NCBI RefSeq assembly: GCF_019578655.1 | Contig: NC_063261.1 | Span: 7,572,446-7,636,445, forward strand | Origin: Ricinus communis | Lineage: Eukaryota > Streptophyta > Magnoliopsida > Malpighiales > Euphorbiaceae | Length of the DNA stretch: 64,000 nucleotides | Reading direction: 5' to 3' | Part shown: positions 23,554-34,299 of the stretch, one piece after another | How the letters are laid out: the number at the start of each line of letters is the position of its first letter | Numbering within the stretch: position 1 is the first letter of the stretch | Notes under the pieces: generated by a model | Seen by the model: the letters and a program-made list of their open reading frames with translations, nothing else | The model's database searches: none | What the model was told of the DNA's origin: nothing | Position numbers and translations under genes: made by a program

Positions 23554-26086
23554 TTGAAGTTATACCGAGTCAAATAATTAATATTCATGTGCAATGCATG
23601 TGAATAAAAAAACTAGTCCTATTTAAGAGTAAAATCCATAAAGATTTTTTTATTATAGGTGTTTCCTTCTACTTCATTTTTTTTCTCTTGTAATTTCCCT
23701 ATATATCTAGGCCTCCCGTGTACAAGAAAAAAAAAAAAAAAAAAGCCGAATACAAATATTTATCTACTGTTACTTTACCAATGATCCATAATCGGTAATG
23801 TGAAATCTGGAATGCAAATCTCTAGGGAAGCAATGTTTCTGGTTTTAGTAATTAGAACAATAAGTGGCCAGTCATTAGCACAATGAAATGCGCCAATTTC
23901 ATGATCTACACTTCTGAATTTATGAACCAAAAAGAATAAACAATGTTTTTAATGCCAGACAAACAACATCACACGGAATAATAGCAAGATAAGCATATAA
24001 ATTTTCAGAAGTTAATTAAGTTAGGATTGGGAAAAGTTCTCGGTGCATGAATATAGGAACATGAAGAAATGACAATTATATAAGTTGAGTAACTTAAAAG
24101 AGATTAAGCAGCAATTAAATCCATCCCAAATGACACAAGTGAATAAAAATATAAGACAGCTAGATGGTTCACCTCTGAAGGACCAAAGAGGCATACTTTG
24201 AAGTTGCCATCAGCTAAAAGTCGCAATCTATTGCAACCAGCACAGAAATGCTCAGTCATTGAGGTAATAAAAGAAACAGCACCAAGATGCCCATCTATCT
24301 TGAAGTTCTTTGCTGTATCTGATGGGTGATCCTGAAGTCTCCTTATCTCTGTAAACTTCTTCGCCTGTTCAAATACATGGTGTTACTAAGCGATCCACGA
24401 GAGACACCAAAAAATCTCAAACAAGGTCACCTGTCAGTGTTTCTACCTTACCACTCTATCCAACATTTCTGAGTAGGGAACAAGTTTCTTGACATTCCAG
24501 ACATTTCCATCAAAAGGCATGAACTCAATAAACCTAATATTAATCGGTCTATTGCGAGTCAACTCTACAAAATCACAGATCTCATCATCATTGAATCCAC
24601 GCATTACAACACAATTCACCTAACAGCAACCAAAACACAGGGGAAAAAGATTCAAAATCACATTGGATGTAGTATTAGAAACAAAAACAATGGATGAGAT
24701 GCATCTCATCTTTGGAGAAGTAAATAACGTGTTATACTGATTAAGAAAAAAAAAGGGTGAAAATCTGGGGTAAAAGAAAACGACACAAAGTCACAAACAA
24801 GGCACATACTTTTACAGGATTGTACCCACAGTCCACAGCAGCATTAATTGACTCCATAACCCTTTCATGCCCTTTCCGCCTGGTCATAAATTCAAATTTA
24901 GCAGGGACCAATGTATCTAAGCTGATATTTATAGAATTAAGCCCACAATCTTTTAGCTTTGGGAGTTTTCTTGAAAGAGTAATTCCATTGGTAGTCATGG
25001 CCAACATCTTGAGCCCTTTTAAGTTAGATAACTCTAAGCATATCTCTTCAATATCCTTCCTAATAGTCGGCTCACCACCAGTCAAACGAATTTTATCCAC
25101 TCCAGAACTGACAAAGAGATTGGCCAGACGAACAATCTCCTTCTGGGAGAGTAACTGAGGGTTAGGAGTGAGCTCCACTCCCTCAGATGGCATACAGTAT
25201 TGACACCGTAAATTGCAACGTTCAGTCAAGGAGATCCTCAAGTATGTGTGCATTCTTCCAAAAGAATCAATTAACATATCAGAAATTGAATTAGTATTTG
25301 GTGAATCTTCTGATGGTAACTTAGCACAAGAAGTTGCATACGCCTTCAAAACAAATCCATCCCTACTTAAACCCTGAAAATTGCATCGGGGTTCGCATTC
25401 GACCTGCATATTCAAGTATGAAAAATTTCATGTTTCGAACTTCAACAAAATGACACAGCTTAAGAAAAAGATTCCACACTACTCCAGATTACATGTAAGC
25501 ATTATAATGGAAGAACAAACAATATCCACCATTAAATTTAACTAAACTGACCCTTAAAATATTTTACTGATAGAAGAGTGATAATTACTGGATATTTCAC
25601 TCAATCCTACTTTAAAATATAAATACCTGCATTAAAAGACAGTGATTGCAACAGCAGATAGTGGTGTTTCAAGAGAAGAAATTTCTTAAGAAACATAATT
25701 AAACTAACTGAGAAGTAAAAAATAAAAATCAGCGCCCACAGGCTTAGCCTGACCGCAGGTGGGTATCTCAACTCGAGCAAATTTGGAATATAAGAAAAAA
25801 ATTAAGATATTTTTATAAAAGTGATAAATTCCCAAAAGCAGCAAGTTAATAGATAATAGCAAAAAGACATAATTACAAGCTACACATGTTTTTTTCCAGG
25901 AAAATATCAATTAATCAGCAGAGCACAAACAAAGAGAAATGAAGAATCCTTATAATATCAAAGCCAAACAATCAATATTTTTATAGAACTAAAATAAAGT
26001 AAAGTGAAAATACTCACTAGAGAACAAGCAGAATTTCTGAAACCCAAATGCCAATTAGCAATCTTTGAAAGGCACCGCTTCATCAT
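15424..26086 (-). CDS. CNX2: CNX2, GTP 3',8-cyclase (MoaA-type radical SAM), molybdenum cofactor synthesis
   Basis: Six exons, complement of 26018-26086, 24810-25403, 24452-24619, 24173-24364, 15735-15803 and 15424-15507, give 391 residues; every boundary is GT..AG and every intron is phase 0. The enzyme converts GTP on the way to cyclic pyranopterin monophosphate, the first step of Moco synthesis, in the mitochondrial matrix. Exon 1 ([12 protein letters not shown]...) is basic and suits a targeting peptide. The radical SAM cluster is C86-x3-C90-x2-C93 ([11 protein letters not shown]), and LTGGEPT follows. The second [4Fe-4S] site is C318, C321 and C335 ([19 protein letters not shown]). The chain ends in the conserved Gly-Gly tail (MIHIGG), required in MoaA enzymes. 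Length fits the plant family (about 390). Intron 4 spans 15804-24172 and is filled with transposons. The ATG at 26086 is directly followed by a second ATG; either could be used. Confidence 0.95.
16239..18292 (-). mobile_element. gag-only LTR retroelement in CNX2 intron 4
   Basis: Minus-strand element with LTRs at 16239-16932 (3', about 370 bp once its nested MITE is removed) and 17928-18292 (5', 365 bp). The primer site TGGTATCACAGCGA (complement of 17912-17925) resembles the tRNA-Met type with one change. A polypurine tract GGAGGGGATTAA abuts the 3' LTR. The interior (16933-17927) starts a gag-like frame ([18 protein letters not shown]..., near 17873 downwards) that soon hits stops. No protease or polymerase is present. 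No clear target duplication is visible. Confidence 0.7.
16426..16741. mobile_element. 316-bp MITE nested in the LTR, 8-bp target duplication
   Basis: The insert is flanked by identical AAAAGATT (16418-16425 and 16742-16749). Its ends are imperfect inverted repeats of roughly 40 bp: GGGAGAACTTCAGTAAATG at the left, and the reverse complement of the right end reading CGAGAAAACTTCATTAAAT. Both continue into TTTAAC..TATTTTCACTTTA. The sister LTR at 17928-18292 lacks the insert, so the empty site is visible. The 8-bp duplication suggests hAT; a MULE origin is possible. It has no coding capacity. Confidence 0.8.
18365..19529 (-). mobile_element. TRIM-like LTR element in CNX2 intron 4
   Basis: Two direct repeats of about 310-330 bp (about 18365-18700 and 19217-19529) share AGAGAGAACC, ATGCAACT..ATTTTCATTCAT and GAAATTAAGAACCAT. 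Read on the minus strand, the upper repeat ends in ...TTGTAACA and is followed by TTGGTACAAGAGCA, close to a tRNA-Met primer site. Before the lower repeat lies a purine-rich CAAGGGATTGA. Only about 516 bp separate them and no protein is encoded. The left edge is approximate. Confidence 0.6.
19920..20560 (+). pseudogene. copia retrotransposon relic (RNase H end plus LTR pieces)
   Basis: An open stretch ending at TAA 20233-20235 reads [17 protein letters not shown]..., then [10 protein letters not shown] and [13 protein letters not shown]. This is the classic copia RNase H C-terminus. Downstream, GAGGGGGAGTAT at 20399-20410 is a copia polypurine tract, directly followed by an LTR start TGAATTATTTTT at 20411. 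A similar LTR start occurs at 19920, so most of the element between the 5' LTR and RNase H has been deleted. The right end near 20560 is a guess. It lies antisense to CNX2 within intron 4. Confidence 0.75.
20740..21441 (-). mobile_element. candidate non-autonomous Helitron
   Basis: On the minus strand the segment starts TCTATCTATATATATTAA and ends ...ACAACTAG, with a short hairpin (TCGTGC/GTACGA stem including one G.T pair, loop AAT; plus-strand 20752-20766) about 8 nt before CTAG. It is flanked by A on the 5' side and T on the 3' side, the usual Helitron insertion between A and T. No Rep/helicase is encoded. The termini are short, so this rests on pattern only. Confidence 0.5.
21442..23582. 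other. very AT-rich intron DNA with (TA)n and a hairpin
   Basis: No coding signal. Contains (TA)n at about 21618-21645 and about 23513-23549, a (TTA)n run at about 22590-22612, and a perfect hairpin CACGTGC-ATC-GCACGTG at 22841-22857 that resembles a Helitron terminal hairpin without a following CTAG. Confidence 0.5.
23583..23616 (+). mobile_element. Helitron-like 3' terminus
   Basis: A 10-bp imperfect stem with AAT loop (23583-23605) is followed 7 nt later by CTAG at 23613-23616 and then T. The core GTGCAATG is shared with the terminus at 20752-20766. The 5' end of this copy was not found. Confidence 0.4.
23617..24172. other. remaining 5' part of CNX2 intron 4
   Basis: Ordinary AT-rich intron sequence up to the donor site adjoining exon 4. 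The poly-A run near 23727-23745 is the only notable feature. Confidence 0.5.
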
Positions 26087-27289
26087 AGTTGCAAAAATCA
26101 AACTACAAACTTAAGTAATGATCAAAATCCTTACAGGTCAAATCGACAAAATAATTAAAAAAAAAAATCAGATTAAGCAAAGTTCTAAGTGATTGATTTT
26201 CGGAGGAAAGAAGGGAGAGTATTGTTCCACAATCTTCTTATTATTCTTGTTATTAGAAAAGCAACCTCTCAGTTTATAGCATAAAACACGTGTGTTCCAT
26301 TCCATCTGCATCTTTTGCCTTTTGAACCGATTGATTCTCATCCAAAGGTTCAGTTCTGCGACTCTACCTCCCATTTGAGCCAACCCGGATAATAAAATTA
26401 AAAAAAATACCACCAATGCTGACGTATAAAACGTCAATGTTTGGCATCGTTCATCCTAATATTTTTCTTTGGGATATAAGGATTATGTGGTTTCATTTAT
26501 TGGTGAAAAACAGATATGTGATTTATTTTGTAATTCATCATGAAGTTTAATAAATTACTGTAAATTACTATCAAATATGCTAATGTTTATATTGACTTTA
26601 ATATGGTTTTGTTATTTCATATTTTTTAGTTTATTTTATGATATATTTATATTTTATATTTTTTTGTTTAATACTTCAATATCAAATTAATTAATATTAT
26701 TAATTTTTTATAAAGTGTGTTTCAAATTAAATTCAATTTTAATACAATAATAGTTCTCAAGTAATTTGACAGCTAAAATTATTATGACTTAAATAAATGA
26801 TAATAATACATATTTTATAATAGAGTATTATAAGTCAACTTGTCATGTCTAGAAGACATGATTGAACAAGTCTATATTCCACTGTAGTTTAGACTCTTGG
26901 AAGATGTATTATGGTCGAACTCTATCTGAAGAGTCCGACTCGATCTAGAATTCTTTAGTAGAAATTATATCTAGAGAGGTCCACCACCCGTGAAAGATAT
27001 CTCGGTTGCACGGTAAAAGGAGATGGGGCAGAGGCCTTCAGTACCTATGTCTCAACTACCATTCATTTCGTCGCCTATCACACCTCAAAGTTGACTTCCA
27101 CCACTTAGTCTTCCTCATATCCTTAGCAACCAATGCTAAAGGACGTTCTTAGTATGTATAATCGGCAGGTGAAGGAGATGAAAAAGTATTATGAGAGTGT
27201 TCTAGCTTAGATGCTCGCAAGGCAAGCCATGCTGACTAGCACCAATCGAGCTCTAGCAACAATCGAGCACACCATCAATATTGATCCGC
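26087..27289. other. CNX2 5' leader/promoter and degenerate repeat DNA
   Basis: 26087 to roughly 26450 should contain the CNX2 5' UTR and promoter (minus strand). 26460-26830 is AT-rich. 26860-27289 looks like decayed retrotransposon leader upstream of the Athila gag, but I cannot place an LTR or primer site in it. Confidence 0.45.
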
Positions 27290-27399
27290 CACCAACCATC
27301 CAAATTCTGAGGGCAACAAATACTCATACGAAGGATAATTGATCTCGAAAAAAATAGCCAAGTTAGAGATATCGAGGAGGAGAGTTTCGATTCTCAAAC

Positions 27400-28560
27400 T
27401 CATGCTGAAATAAAGCCTAATGTGATTCAGATGGTGCAGTAAACGATTCAGTTCGAAGGCTTGCCAGATGAGGATCCTAACGCGCATATAGCGAGTTTCT
27501 TGGAGATTTGTGATACCTTCAAGATTAATGGGACAACAAACGATGCAATTCATCTCTACTTGTTTCTATTTTCTTTGAGGGATAGAGCAAAGTGGTGGCT
27601 ACAGTCGCTACCTTTAAACACTATCATTACTTGGGATTCTTTGGTAGAAAAATTTATGTTTAAGTACTTTCCTCCCTCTAAAATTGCTAAACTTAGAAAT
27701 GACATATTTTTTGTGTGCAGTTTGACGATGAGTTTATGTACGACACCTGGAAGAGATACAAGGACCTACTTAGATGTTGCCCACACCATGGACTACCAAT
27801 CTGGTTACAGGTACAAACTTTTTATAATAGTTTGAATTTGGCTACTAAGTAGATGGTAGATGCAGCTGCAGGTGGTTCTTTGAGCAGTAAGACACCAGAG
27901 CAAGCTCAAAGCTTGATAGTGGAGATAGCCACAAACAATTACCAATGGCACACTATTAGGAGCAGGACAAGGTGTCAAGGGAGTGTACACCAGTTGGATG
28001 TCACTACAGCCTTAGCGGCTCAAGTGGAGTTGTTTTCCAATAAGATTGATCAGCTCCAACTACCTGTCCAATCAGCTCAAGCAGGCTGTGAGTTTTATGG
28101 TGGCTCGCATTACAGTAGCAATTGTATATCGAATAGTATGTTTTCTTCCTCTTCTTCATCTAACCATGAATAAGTGGACTATATGGGAAGTCAGCCTAGG
28201 CAGCAGAACAACCCATACAGCAACACCTATAATCCAGGATGGAGAAACCATCCGAACTTTGGATGGATGAACAATAAAAACTAGGGGCCACTGGGATTTC
28301 AGCGACTACATCAGCAGCTGCAACAATCTGTTCTCCCACCTCAGTCTCCTTAGACTCAAGGAAAAAGCCTAACTTAGAGGAGCTGATGATAAAGTTTATG
28401 TCCACTTTAAAGACCAGATTCCAGCAGATAGACGCAACTCTTAGAAATCAGTAAGCCTCCATTCAGAACTTGGAGAATCAGGTAGACTAGATTTCTAAGA
28501 TGATGGCTGAGAGGCAGCTAGGGAATTTGCCCAGTAATACGGAGTCCAACCTAGAGAGTA
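27400..28560 (+). pseudogene. Athila-like gag, broken
   Basis: The frame around 27401-27720 reads the retrotransposon gag domain ([19 protein letters not shown], then [12 protein letters not shown] and [17 protein letters not shown]). A frameshift near 27720 moves the message to the frame giving ATKQMVDAAAGGSLSSKTPEQA and NNYQW (27840-27960). A decayed zinc-knuckle region follows (CEFYGGSHYSSNC, about 28090). The C-terminal helical segment near 28440 has a stop (28452-28454) where LARD1 has Gln. Gag would form the cytoplasmic virus-like particle. Not functional. Confidence 0.85.
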
Positions 28561-28639
28561 TGTGAAGGCTATCACTTTACGATCAGATAAGCAACTATCT
28601 AGTTCTATTCCTATTCCTGATGATGTTGTGCATGTAGAT

Positions 28640-31600
28640 TAGGATAGGAAAGATTGAGATAGCAAGGTGATGGAGCCAGAGAAGGTAGAAGTCAAGAAGA
28701 AGAATCCTTTGAGGGAAAACCATCCCCCGATCCCATATCTTGCTAGGTTGAAGCAGGAGAAAATCGATAAGCAGTTTGGTAAGTTTCTTGACTTGTTTAA
28801 ATAATTGCGAATTAACTTGCCTTTTGTTGAAGCTATTTCGCAGATGCTTAGGTATACGAAGTTCTTAAAGAAGATCCTTAACAACAAGAGGAAATTAAAG
28901 GACTTGGCGATCGTGACCCTAAATAAGGAGTATTCGGCTCTACTTCAGAACAAATTGCCAAAGAAGAAGCGTGATCCAGGGAGTTTTACTATCCCTTATG
29001 AGATTGGTGATTTGATAATTAACAATGCTTTAGCTGACTTAGGAGCTAGCATTAATTTAATATCGTACAGTTTGTTTACCAAGTTGGGGCTGGGTGAGAC
29101 TAAATTCACTAGAATGAGCATACAGTAAGCTAATAGGACTGTTAAGTATCCTAGGGGTATTGTAGAGGATGTACTTGTTAAGGTTGATAAATTTATATTT
29201 CCTGTTAACTTTGTGGTCATGGACATGAATGGTGAGAGTAATGTACACTTGATTCTAGGTTGACCTTTCCTTGCAACGTCTAGGGCTATTATAGATGTTT
29301 GTGATGGAAAGCTTGAACTTAGGATAGGGGATGAAACTGTCACTTTTGATTTGAACAGTTCCATAAGACAGTCCTTAGATCATATGATGATACTATGTTT
29401 TCTATTGATGTACTTGATGATGTTATCGATACACAGTTGCAAGAGATATTGCTTGATGATCCTTTACAAGTTGCCTTGCAGGTAGAGGATGAGCATGAGC
29501 TATCCAATGAGAGTGTGTTTGAGTAACTTGCATTTTTGTTAGCTAATGAACCAAGCAAGAATACTGATAAATTTGTTGAGATTGATAAGGTAGGTGTGCA
29601 GAAATTGAGGTTATCACTTAAGGAACCACCAGTGCTTGAGTTGAAAGAGCTCCCAAAGCATCTCAACTATGCATATCTGGATGAAGACAACAGGTTGCCT
29701 ATCATTTTAGCAGCGGACTTGACATTCGAGGAGAGGGAGATGACTTTGGCCTCTCTTAGGAAGTACCAAAAGGCGTTTGCTTAGAAAATTACTGACATTC
29801 CTAGGATTAGTCCTAGTTATTGCTTGCACAAGATCCTTGTGAAGGATAGTTACAAGCTAGTGGTGCAACCACAGCGCAGACTGAACTTGAACATGAAGGA
29901 CATGGTTAAAAAGGAAGTGATTAAACTTCTTAATGTAGGTTTGATTTACCCTATCTCTGATAGTTCTGGGTTAGTCCTGTGCAGGTGGTTCCCAAGAAGG
30001 GAGGTATGACTGTGGTTAAACATGAGAAGGACGAGCTTATACCGACTAGAACGGTAACGGGCTTTCGAGCGTGCATAGATTACAGGAGGCTAAATGATGC
30101 CACTCGAAAGGACCATTTTTCCCTTCTTTTTATTGACCAAATATTGGAAAGGTTGTTTGGGCATATCCTTACTATTTTCTAGATGGTTTTTAGGTTACTT
30201 CCATATTCCCATTGCACCTGAGGACCAAGAGCAGACAACCTTTACTTACCCATATGGTACGTTTACTTATAGAAGGATGCCATTCGGATTATGCAATGCA
30301 CCTGTGACTTTTCAAAGGTGTATGATGGCGATCTTCCACGACATAATTAAGGAGTCCATGGAGGTTTTTATGGATGATTTTTCTATATTTGGTAACTTTT
30401 TTACTCACTATTTCTATAATTTAAAATGCATGCTTGAGCGTTGTGTGGATGCTAACCTAGTCCTTAATTAGGAAAAATTTCATTTTATGGTTAGGAAAGG
30501 TATAGTGTTCGGGCATACAATTTCGCATGAGGCGATGGAGGTCGATAGGGCCAAGGTGGATACTATTGATAAATTACCCCCACCTAGTTCAGTTAAGGTT
30601 GTTAGGAGCTTCTTAGGTCATGTAGGTTTATATAGGCGGTTCATTAAGGACTTCTCTAAGATTGCTAGACCTTTAACTCAATTGTTTATAAAGGATGTAC
30701 CTTTTGTATTTTCTGATGATTGTTTGCAGGCTTTTAAGTTGTTGAAGGAGAAACTAACCACAGCCCTGATTATGGTTTCACCTAATTGGGAGCTGCCATT
30801 TGAGCTTATGTGCGATGCTAGTGATTTTGCAGTTGGAGCTGTTTTAGGATAGATGAGAGATAAGAAGTTCCAACCAATCTGCTATGCTAGCAAGACAATG
30901 ACTAATGCCTAGGAGCACTACACCACCACTAAAAAGGAGCTTTTAGCTTTATTTTTATATTTGACAAGTTCATATCCTATTTGGTGCTATCAAAGACAGT
31001 GGTCTACACGAACCATTCTGCATTCACGTACTTGTTCAGTAAGAATGATGCAAAGCCTAGACTCATTCGTTAGACTCTGTTGTTGCAGGAGTTTGATATT
31101 GAGATCAAGGATATGAAAGGTGTCGAGAACTTGGCAATAGACTACCTTTCTAGGCTAGAAAACCCGACTTTTGAGGCACTTGATGAGAGGGCGATTGATT
31201 ACAATTTTCCGAATGAGTTCTTATACTCAGTTTAGGTTAATTCTGATATCCCTTGGTTTTCTGATTTTGCAAACTATCTGGTTGCTAAAGTACTTCCGAA
31301 GGGTATGACATTTCAGCAAAAGAAGAAATTCTTTTCTGAATTGAAATACTACATTTGGGAGGACCCTTTCTTGTTCAGAATTTGTGTACATCAGGTTATT
31401 CAACGATGTGTACATGGAGAGGAGATCCTCCAGATTTTGAGGCATTGCCATGAAGGACCAACGAGAGGTCATCAAGCTGCAAATCACACAGCTAGGAAGG
31501 TGCTGGACTCTAGATTCTACTAGCCGACGATCTTTAGGGATGCTAAGGCATTTGTTCAGGTTTGTGATGCATGCCAACAATCAGGTAACATCTCTACTCG

Positions 31601-32511
31601 TGATGAGATGCCCCAAACAAGCATTCAAGCTGTTGAGATTTTTGATGTTTGGGGCATCAACTTCATGGGATCCTTTCCTTCTTCCTGTGATAATAAATAC
31701 ATCTGGTTGTCATTGAGTACTTTTCTAAGTGGCCTAGAAGCGCAAACTTTCCCCACTGATGATGCTAGGGTAGTTACGAGATTCCTCAAAAGACTGTTTG
31801 CTAGGTTCGGGACACCTAGGGCTCTTACTAGTGACAGGGGGACTCATTTTTGTAATGCCCAGTTAGAAAATGTGCTTAAACACTATGGTGTATCACATAG
31901 GTTTTTCTACACCCTATCACCTACAAATCAATGGGCAAGTGGAGGTTACTAATAGGGGTTTGAAATGAATTTTAGAGAAAACTGTAGGAGTGAGTAGCAA
32001 GGATTGGACGGAGAAACTAAATGATGCCACGTGGGCATTTAGGACGGCCCATCATTCTTTAACTGATTTTACACCATATAGGCTAGTTTATGGAAAAGCG
32101 CGCCATTTGCCTGTTGAATTTGAGCTTAAAGGATTGTGGGCTTTGAAAACTTACAATTTTGATGTTGTTGATACAGGTAAACATAGACAGTGGCAGCTTA
32201 ACGAGTTGGATGAGTGGCGCAATCAAGCATATAGAAACTCCTTAATCTACAAGGAGCGTACCAAGAAGTGGCATGATAAGAGGCTAAGGAGCACCAAGGA
32301 GTTCCAAGTTAGGGATAGTGTGTTATTGTATAACTCACGACTCCAACTTTTTCCTAGAAAGCTAAAGAGTCGTTGGTCAGGACCGTTCACCGTCCAGCAA
32401 GTTTTCCCATATGGCACAGTGGAGTTACACCATCCAAAGAAGGAAAACTTCAAGGTCAATGGGCATAGGTTGAAGTATTACTATGGTGATTCATTGGAGC
32501 TCGAGGAGTGA
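28640..32511 (+). pseudogene. Athila-like pol: protease, RT, RNase H, integrase, broken
   Basis: Protease: ADLGASINLISYSLFTKLGLGE (about 29034-29100), with the usual DTGAS-like site as DLGAS. RT: IDYRRLNDATRKDHF (about 30075), FTYRRMPFGLCNAPVTFQRCM and FMDDFSIFG (30265-30390). RNase H: ELMCDASDFAVGAVLG (about 30800). Integrase: zinc-binding His-His/Cys-Cys region (about 31440-31580), catalytic-core pieces [10 protein letters not shown] and SDRGTHF (31630-31850), and C-terminal NGHRLKYYYGD near 32460. At least six changes of frame and about ten stops separate these pieces. The longest intact part is 31990-32511. The element cannot encode its own enzymes. Confidence 0.85.
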
Positions 32512-34299
32512 GTTAACCTTATATTGCATCAACAAAAGTAGCTCAAGCATTATGAGTTTAGCTAAATGACTCGAGACAAAAAGAAGCACTTTTGGGAGGC
32601 ACCCCAAATTATATTTTATGTTTTTAACATTTTGATCATTGATTTTGGAATATTTTCTTAGTTTTAGTCTTCATTTTCATTTAATTTTTGAGTTTTTTTT
32701 ATCTTATTTGAGTGTTTTGAGATATGTGGAAGGTAACTTGGATGTTTGACTACAGCTGAGGCACCAACCACCTCCACCACCGCCACCAATCCAGCAGGAT
32801 GAGTAGGGCAATATTTATATTTATCTCTTTTCCTTTTTGTACTTATTATGTTGCTTCTCAACTCTTTTACACACTGCCGACAGTGTGTCCTTCAAGTGTG
32901 GGGTGGGTAGCCGTTGTTTTGGATTTTTTTTATATTTTCTAATTGTTGTTTATTGTATTATTGATGATGTATATATTTAGGATACTTAGGATGTTTATTA
33001 GCTTTTTGTTTATCTTTGAAATATTGATAGTTATGATTATGAGCATGTGATTTTTCCTCCTTGTTGTTTGTTGCTTTTGGAATATTATTGAGCAATTTTT
33101 AGTTTATCATAATGGCTGGATTAAACTAGTGTTACTTGACCATTCTTTAAGTTAGTTAATCTGAATTTGATTAGTTGTTGTGTTTTGTGTATGAATTAAT
33201 TAAATGATGATTTGATTGATGATATTTGGACACCTTATGCAAATGTACACACTTAAATTATGATTTTTTGAACCTAATTGAGCATACATCATAAATGCTT
33301 CTTTTTCTTGTTTGAGTGTATATTGTATTCTTCTTATTTCTAGAACTTGCTTAGTAATGCTTATTGAGGTCACATGAACAATCAAATGTTATGAAATGAT
33401 AAGCGCACTTAGGATTCACCATTATAGCCAAAAGCCAACCTATGAATGTTTTCTATTAGTTAGCCAAATTTGAGCCTATCCACTTTCTTCATTTTCACCA
33501 TTTTGCTTTATCATCATACTTTGTTAGGCCTTTCGTTTATTGATCCTTATCCTATTTTTAGAATTTTTACAATATATTTATTGAGTTGTTGGATAAAATA
33601 CTGGTTTTATTTGTACTTTGAATTCACTAAGTCCTTTAAAAATTTGGTTTAGATGCTCCCTTCAATCCAAAGTAATTTTATTCTATTGTTTCTTCAAAAG
33701 TAACAGTTATTTATTGAGTATTCATTTATTTTTCACTTTTTGAGCAGCTTATTTTAGAGACTTGGGAACTATAGTGAATTTAATTATTTTTGTTTGGCAT
33801 TTAGTCTTTTTTTAGCCGAAATTGTGGGCAGGCATCGCAAAAGTCTAGAAATTATTTACACCTCACTTGCAAATTTTCATACCTAAACCTAAGCCCCATT
33901 ACAACCCTTGTGAAGAGCCTTTGATTGTGATATTTGATTGTTTATATTAGCAGAGATGGGATTTATGAGCAAACCTATGGTAAGTAAGTTTAATATAATT
34001 GCTTTGAGGGATTGATGACTACCTTTTAAACACCAAATGCATAGAGTGATCCCTTGTGAGGCATATGGTTTCTTGAATATTTGATGTTGAATATATTATT
34101 TAATTTCTTCATACACTAACATGATAATTACTCTTGTTTAGATTGCTATTTTAGTTTTTGGTTGAGTTTCAATTTGGGATAGATTGAATGTTGCTTAATT
34201 GTAATCCAGTGCATGAATTTTAAGGAGGGTTGATTGCATGTTTATGATCTAAACTGTTGATTGCTTGAGGACAAGCAAAAGCTTAAGTGTGAGTTGATT
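32512..34299 (+). other. Athila-like 3' noncoding region
   Basis: No env-like frame is visible. It holds the conserved hairpin (32591-32608) and the internal purine motif (32879-32906). The terminal tract is AGTGTGAGTTGATTT, where LARD1 has GTGTGGGGTGATT, so the presumed PPT has lost part of its G run. Confidence 0.6.
32591..32608 (+). other. conserved hairpin in the Athila relic
   Basis: Same 18-mer as in both LARD copies, TTTGGGAGGCACCCCAAA, 80 bp after the pol stop codon. Confidence 0.7.

Noticed and set aside
24757..25158. 133-codon plus-strand frame
   Set aside because: It is the antisense shadow of CNX2 exon 2, which carries the radical SAM motifs.
26168..26437. 89-codon minus-strand frame just upstream of CNX2 with a hydrophobic start
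   Set aside because: It lies where the CNX2 leader and promoter should be, resembles no family I know, and composition alone can explain it.
32512..34299. env-like gene of an Athila element
   Set aside because: No long frame or membrane-protein pattern is present; only short chance frames.
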